NCBI RefSeq assembly: GCF_020829445.1
Contig: NZ_JAIVFV010000021.1
Location: forward strand, 1 to 62,932
DNA: 62,932 bases
DNA from: Nostoc sp. CHAB 5836
Lineage (GTDB): Bacteria > Cyanobacteriota > Cyanobacteriia > Cyanobacteriales > Nostocaceae
Direction of reading: 5' to 3'
In this document: positions 61,501 through 62,932 of the stretch, one piece after another
Numbering within the stretch: position 1 is the first letter of the stretch
Layout of the letters: every line of letters starts with the position of its first letter
Translations under genes and position numbers: made by a program
Notes under the pieces: model-generated
Told to the model about the DNA's origin: nothing
The model's input: the letters and a program-made list of their open reading frames with translations, nothing else
The model's database searches: none

Positions 61501-62932
61501 ATTTTGTACAAAACAGGAGATTTAGCGCGTTATCTTGCTGATGGTAATATTGAATTACTCGGTCGAATTGACGATCAAGTGAAGATTCGGGGTTTCCGAA
61601 TTGAACTAGGGGAAATTGAAGCTGTTTTGAGTAGTCATCCGCAAGTCCAAGCAGCAGTGGTGATGGTTCGAGAACTGCAAACCGACAATAAATCTATAGT
61701 TGCATATGTTGTTTCTGGACAACAGTCATTAACAACTAGTGAATTGCGTAACTTTCTCAAACAGAAGTTACCTGATTATATGATTCCAAGTGCGATCGCC
61801 ATTCTGGAAACTTTACCTTTAACACCCAACGGTAAAGTAGATCGGCGTGCTTTACCAATTCCAGATATGGAACAGAATCGAGAAATAGATTTTGTTCCAC
61901 CGCGCACAGCAACCGAAGAAGCGATCGCTAATATTATCGCTGCTGTTTTGGGACTCACACAAGTAGGCATTCACGATAACTTTTTTGAATTGGGGGGACA
62001 TTCCCTACTTGCGACTCAAGTGATTGCGCGATTACAACAAACCTTAAATATTGAGTTACCGCTACGCTCTTTGTTAGCATCTCCCACTGTGGCTGGATTG
62101 AGTGAAGCACTGACATCTTTCACAAAGACAGAATCTTTTGTTGATTTACCAACAATTGTCCCAGAACCACAACAGCTATATCAACCTTTTCCCCTCACCG
62201 ATATTCAACAAGCTTATTGGTTAGGACGCAATGAAGCTTTTGAATTGGGGAATATTGCTGCTCATGGTTATTTAGAATTAGATTGCGATCGCTTAAATTT
62301 AACAAGATTAAATCAAGCTTGGCAACAACTCATTCTGCGTCACGATATGCTGCGTGCTGTTATTTTACCAGATGGTCAACAGCAAATTCTGACAATAGTA
62401 CCAGCTTATGAAATCGAAGTTTTGGATTTGCAAGATTTAGAGGTGATGCGTGAGCAGATGTCCCATGAAGTCTTAAGAGCGGATCAATGGCCTTTATTTA
62501 GAATTCGAGCTACACCTATAGATGAACAGCGTACCAGACTCCACCTGAGTTTTGATGCTTTGATTGCTGATGCTTGGAGTGTGTTTATGCTGATGCGGGA
62601 GTGGTTACATCTATATAATAATTCTGAATTTGTATTACCACCTTTACAACTTTCCTTCCGCGATTATGTCCTTGGGGAATCAACTTTAAAAAATACACCC
62701 CAATATCAACGTTGTCAAGAATATTGGTTTAACCGACTAGATACCTTACCGCCAGCACCAGAATTACCCCTAGCGAAAAATCCCAATGCGATCGCCATTC
62801 CTCGGTTTCAACGTCGCAGTTCTCAACTGTCTCCAGAACAATGGCGCAAATTACAAAATCGCGCTCACCAATTTAACTTAACTCCTTCTGGAGTTTTACT
62901 GGCTGCTTTTGCAGAAATCCTTAGTCAATGGA
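58546..62932 (+). CDS. NRPS, TubC-C-A-PCP-Cy..., incomplete at right edge
   Basis: At least 1462 residues, open to the window end. Domains: TubC-like docking (1-50, LVEFLTQLSQQNIELWMEDS), condensation (60-500, HHIVIDG at 190-196), adenylation (about 530-1090, YTSGSTGKSKG 688-698, YKTGDL 988-993), PCP (LGGHSLL, Ser1153) and heterocyclization (from 1215, FPLTDIQQAYWLGR; Asp1337-xxxx-Asp1342-xx-Ser1345). Hand-read specificity residues are Asp734, Val735, Gly738, Glu777, Leu803, Val805, Ser831, Ile839 and Asp840, close to ornithine-type codes (DVGE..SID). Two in-frame repeat insertions occur in the A domain (about 553-563 and 911-986). The frame stays open through both. The Cy domain predicts a thiazoline or oxazoline from a following Cys/Ser/Thr module. 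Confidence 0.92.
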   Translation, partial: MNLVEFLTQLSQQNIELWMEDSKLRYRGRKEVLTSTVLNQIKQHKTEIIDLLRQGFHASKSYPLTHGQQGLWFLYKLAPTSAAYNVAFTARICSYLNIPALQRAFQKLVNRHPTLRTTFAQKDGEPFQQVHEYQEVDFENIDASSANEDELTSQVIAAYQRPFNLEKGPLLRVNLFTCSEENYVILLTIHHIVIDGFSLGIILDELRSLYEAENTGRVISLPAIKYQYQDFVQWQRNILASSVGDELWNYWREQLAGELPILKLPTDRPRPAIQSYRGASYTFELNQQLTSQLREMAKAQGATLYMTLLTAFQVLLYRLSGQEDIIVGAPIEGRSQPEFAETVGFFVNMLALRVNLAGNPTFSQLLTQVRQTVLDAIAHQDYPSTLLIERSQLNRDPSLPGLFRVSFNLLKLREIAQDYELSVSNQTKIREDWGGLTLEPFVIPQQEGQNDLVFDMMETNESLIGILRYNIDLFDATTITRIASHFKTLLAGIIANPQQQIASLSLLTEAEANDLLWRWNNNQVEYPQDRVIHQLFENCVNQQPNAVAVVFPNVETFHQTSLQLTYQQLNSKANQLARYLRSLGIGENQLVGICVERSLEMIIALLAVLKAGGAYLPLDPAYPEERLSFMLRDSQVSVLLTQQKLVASLAIEDLTVVCLDRDWEDISQESEENLVINTTSQDLAYVIYTSGSTGKSKGVAIAHRSLVNAFYAWEKAYQLQSLTSHLQMASFAFDVFSGDVIRALCSGAKLVLCPRGWLLEPDKLYKLMLLEKIDSAEFVPAVLRNLVEYLQRTQQNLHFMKLLVVGSDSLYVQEYQEFRRFCGEQTRLINSYGVTEACIDSTYFELGIGKLGSGLVPIGRPFANTQVYILDRYLQLVPIGVAGELYIGGAGLAQGYLNRPDLTKEKFITDLTDLRISRNEGYDSKRKGLIPLPLQVASFVLGFKSPLQNLITNYELRITNYFNSYSPHNPTPFVQTRLIASPHNPILYKTGDLARYLADGNIELLGRIDDQVKIRGFRIELGEIEAVLSSHPQVQAAVVMVRELQTDNKSIVAYVVSGQQSLTTSELRNFLKQKLPDYMIPSAIAILETLPLTPNGKVDRRALPIPDMEQNREIDFVPPRTATEEAIANIIAAVLGLTQVGIHDNFFELGGHSLLATQVIARLQQTLNIELPLRSLLASPTVAGLSEALTSFTKTESFVDLPTIVPEPQQLYQPFPLTDIQQAYWLGRNEAFELGNIAAHGYLELDCDRLNLTRLNQAWQQLILRHDMLRAVILPDGQQQILTIVPAYEIEVLDLQDLEVMREQMSHEVLRADQWPLFRIRATPIDEQRTRLHLSFDALIADAWSVFMLMREWLHLYNNSEFVLPPLQLSFRDYVLGESTLKNTPQYQRCQEYWFNRLDTLPPAPELPLAKNPNAIAIPRFQRRSSQLSPEQWRKLQNRAHQFNLTPSGVLLAAFAEILSQW
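60205..60232. repeat. In-frame palindrome inside the NRPS adenylation domain
   Basis: A perfect 12-bp inverted repeat (GTAGAGACGTTT / AAACGTCTCTAC) with a CATC loop. It adds about ten residues (NVETFHQTSL) between the usual VAVVF and LTYQQLN motifs. The same GTAGAGACGT repeat family occurs in the spacer at 18586. Confidence 0.85.
61291..61500. repeat. In-frame composite repeat inside the NRPS adenylation domain
   Basis: Contains tandem ATTACGA heptamers, the GTTTTGTATTGGGGTTTAAA / inverted pair seen at 38337-38436, and the palindrome AGACGCGATTAATCGCGTCT (61469-61488). It adds about 70 residues between adenylation motifs A6 (GYLNRPDLTKEKF) and A7 (LYKTGDLAR) without breaking the frame. Confidence 0.88.

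Noticed and set aside
61261..61510. Possible frameshift or pseudogene in the NRPS
   Set aside because: The codon-by-codon reading stays open from A6 to A7; the extra sequence is an in-frame insertion, not a break.

Overview
The window comes from a filamentous, probably heterocyst-forming (Nostoc-like) cyanobacterium. The evidence is a psbA 3' end, cyanobacterial argF and lexA with a cyanobacterial-type LexA box, very frequent GCGATCGC-type (HIP1) octamers, heptameric short tandem repeats, and many small inverted-repeat elements in the spacers.

Layout. 1-3930: psbA end, tRNA-Thr(UGU), a small secreted protein, argF and lexA. 4223-9491: a DEAH helicase and a DndD-like ATPase translationally coupled to a 57-residue protein, then a Uma2-family nuclease and a DNA-phosphorothioation-associated protein; this looks like an incomplete or variant defence island. 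9775-25366: a signalling and surface island with a sigma-like protein, a DUF1822 protein, a CHAT-CHASE2 membrane protein, a DUF928 protein, two large two-partner-secretion exoproteins and a TPR-CHAT protein. 26227-42046: a secreted-peptide (RiPP) region with a subtilase carrying RTX repeats, a double-glycine cationic peptide, a radical SAM/SPASM enzyme, a Nif11-type precursor with an IYG core motif (candidate splicease substrate), a LysM peptide with a double-glycine-like leader, duplicated IS630-like HTH genes, a cNMP-C39-ABC exporter with its HlyD partner, and a second ABC transporter. 42609-48011: a giant Ser/Thr kinase-AAA-GAF-histidine kinase.

48261-62932 (runs off the right edge): the most notable locus. 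An FptX-like MFS permease and an AMIN-TonB receptor on the minus strand diverge from a plus-strand operon. That operon encodes an acyl-ACP ligase, an MFS exporter, a ScoE/Rv0097-like Fe(II)/2-oxoglutarate oxygenase, an FcoT/Rv0098-like thioesterase, an ACP and an NRPS (TubC-C-A-PCP-Cy...). The biosynthetic set corresponds to the actinobacterial isonitrile lipopeptide pathway (scoA-E; Rv0097-Rv0101). Here it sits next to outer- and inner-membrane metallophore uptake genes and has a heterocyclization domain. By hand alignment the first adenylation domain resembles ornithine-type codes, as expected for an isonitrile lipopeptide. I infer a cyanobacterial isonitrile metallophore.

Small mobile repeats pervade the window. 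One TA-flanked family (seven copies) is nested inside another element, and copies supply the start codon of one gene and the stop codon of another. Two palindromic or tandem repeats are inserted in frame inside the NRPS adenylation domain.
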